Shown here one piece after another: positions 6,203 through 7,061 of a stretch of DNA of 7,061 bases. The stretch is from Flavobacteriaceae bacterium UBA1115. GTDB taxonomy: Bacteria; Bacteroidota; Bacteroidia; Flavobacteriales; Flavobacteriaceae. Position 1 is the stretch's first letter, and each line of letters opens with the position of its first letter. Below the pieces are notes generated by a model, which had not been told where the DNA came from, did no database searches, and was given only the letters and a program-made list of their open reading frames with translations. Both the position numbers and the translations under genes were made by a program. Location: assembly GCA_002313325.1 (NCBI GenBank), contig DCBE01000026.1:1-7061 (forward strand). Reading direction: 5' to 3'.

Positions 6203-7061
6203 ATGGCAATACCACTTCTCCAAACTGTTGTTTCATGGCTTCTCAAAAAACGGGTGCATGACATTGAACTTTTTATCAAGTATCCCAACGAAGTGCAGCG
6301 TGATGAACTGATGAACTTGCTTCAAACGGCCAAAAAAACTGAAGTCGGTAAGCAATATGGTTTTGCTGATATCCAACAGTACGAAAACTTTGCAGATCAA
6401 GTACCAGTATGCACCTATGAAAAGATAGCGCCCATGATAGAACGCTCCCGCCAGGGCGAGCAAAATATATTTTGGCCCACTCCCATCAAATGGTACGCCA
6501 AATCGAGTGGTACGACCAATGCAAAAAGCAAATTTATTCCTATCTCAAATGAATCCTTAGAAGACTGTCATTTTAAAGGAGGTAAAGACATGTTGAGCCT
6601 CTATTTTAAAAACAACGAACAATCAAGTGTCTTACAGGGCAAGGCATTGCGATTGGGAGGTAGCAAAAAAATTTATGAAGAAAACAACTCCTATTTTGGA
6701 GATTTGTCGGCCATTATGATTGACAACCTCCCGCTTTGGGCAGAAATGGTAAGTGCGCCTAGCCAAAAGGTTTCGCTTATGTCGGAATGGGAAACCAAGA
6801 TGAAAGCCATTGTGAACGAAACGCTTAAAGAAGATATTCGCAGTATGGCAGGTGTGCCCTCGTGGATGCTGGTGCTGTTGCAAAAGGTATTGGCAGAAAC
6901 GGGACGGGAAAGCATTTTGGACGTATGGCCCAATATGGAAGTCTACTTCCACGGTGGCGTAAACTTTATGCCCTACAAGGAGCAATACAAAGCCCTTATG
7001 CCAAGTGATGCCATACACTATGTAGAATTGTACAATGCCTCTGAGGGGTTTTTTGTGGCGC
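6203..7061 (+). CDS. GH3-family acyl-adenylating enzyme, N-terminal part (cut by window edge)
   Basis: The frame is open from ATG 6203 to the right edge (286 codons), so the C-terminal part is missing; full bacterial GH3 proteins are about 500 residues. Plant GH3 enzymes adenylate jasmonate or auxin with ATP and join the acyl group to an amino acid; the bacterial role is not established. Two nucleotide-binding motifs are seen. WYAKSSGTTNAKSKFIPIS (97-115) holds the P-loop-like SSGTT (101-105). YVELYNASEGFF (273-284) holds the second motif, at the expected distance. GGVNFMPY (251-258) is also typical. MAIPLLQTVVSWLLKKRVHDIELF is an ordinary family N-terminus with a hydrophobic helix but no obvious secretion signal. 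The start is supported by the short spacer to the divergent DUF2797 gene and by residues 20-36, which fit the usual family beginning. I cannot predict the acyl substrate. Confidence 0.9.
   Translation, partial: MAIPLLQTVVSWLLKKRVHDIELFIKYPNEVQRDELMNLLQTAKKTEVGKQYGFADIQQYENFADQVPVCTYEKIAPMIERSRQGEQNIFWPTPIKWYAKSSGTTNAKSKFIPISNESLEDCHFKGGKDMLSLYFKNNEQSSVLQGKALRLGGSKKIYEENNSYFGDLSAIMIDNLPLWAEMVSAPSQKVSLMSEWETKMKAIVNETLKEDIRSMAGVPSWMLVLLQKVLAETGRESILDVWPNMEVYFHGGVNFMPYKEQYKALMPSDAIHYVELYNASEGFFVA

Noticed and set aside
6576..6592. Strong Shine-Dalgarno-like AAGGAGG 7 bp before an in-frame ATG inside the GH3 gene
   Set aside because: It encodes the FKGGKDM stretch, which I take to be ordinary GH3 coding sequence; an internal start would lose the SSGTT nucleotide-binding motif.
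6632..7018. Open frame of 128 codons on the minus strand opposite GH3
   Set aside because: The plus strand holds a clear GH3 protein with motifs at the right spacing; the minus frame has no recognisable features and is a shadow.
1..7061. Defence island, mobile element, CRISPR or novel multi-gene system
   Set aside because: All eight genes belong to recognisable, mostly housekeeping families with uniform-looking composition; no transposase, integrase, terminal repeats or spaced repeats were seen.

Overview
The window looks like chromosomal core-genome DNA of a member of the Bacteroidota, most likely a flavobacterium-like lineage. The evidence is the protein families: MutS, TrmH-family and SppA sequences of Bacteroidota character, a FolK-deoxynucleoside kinase fusion, and a DUF2797 gene paired with a GH3-family gene. 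Upstream of several genes there are also 8-base elements matching or nearly matching TAnnTTTG, the -7 promoter element known from Bacteroidota, and no clear Shine-Dalgarno sequences. Base composition is moderately AT-rich by eye (not computed). TAG, TAA and TGA all end genes, so the standard bacterial code fits. I saw no insertion sequence, phage gene, tRNA, rRNA or CRISPR array.

Layout, left to right. (1) The N-terminal 146 codons of mutS on the minus strand, apparently starting at TTG. (2) A 63-bp divergent intergenic region with an inverted repeat and a promoter-like element. (3) A SpoU/TrmH-class RNA 2'-O-ribose methyltransferase on the plus strand, whose 3' end overlaps by 26 bp the convergent folK-dNK fusion. 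(4) A 61-bp divergent region with promoter-like elements on both strands. (5) A tightly packed plus-strand run: sppA (membrane signal peptide peptidase), a queuosine-precursor transporter of the YhhQ/VUT family, and the pseudouridine synthase rluF. The spacings are 0 and 1 bp, which suggests one operon. (6) A convergent DUF2797 gene whose stop codon overlaps that of rluF. (7) A 32-bp divergent spacer and then the first 286 codons of a GH3-family adenylating enzyme that runs off the right edge.

The genes are mostly housekeeping. Three of the eight concern RNA modification (TrmH family, RluF, import of queuosine precursors), one DNA mismatch repair, one folate synthesis plus deoxynucleoside salvage, and one membrane proteolysis. 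The least understood part is the divergent DUF2797/GH3 pair. The DUF2797 protein has a four-cysteine zinc-ribbon-like site followed by a segment that resembles a GIY-YIG nuclease core. No stretch longer than 63 bp lacks a gene, so there is no hidden non-coding region of size. I do not see evidence for a wholly new mobile or defence system here.
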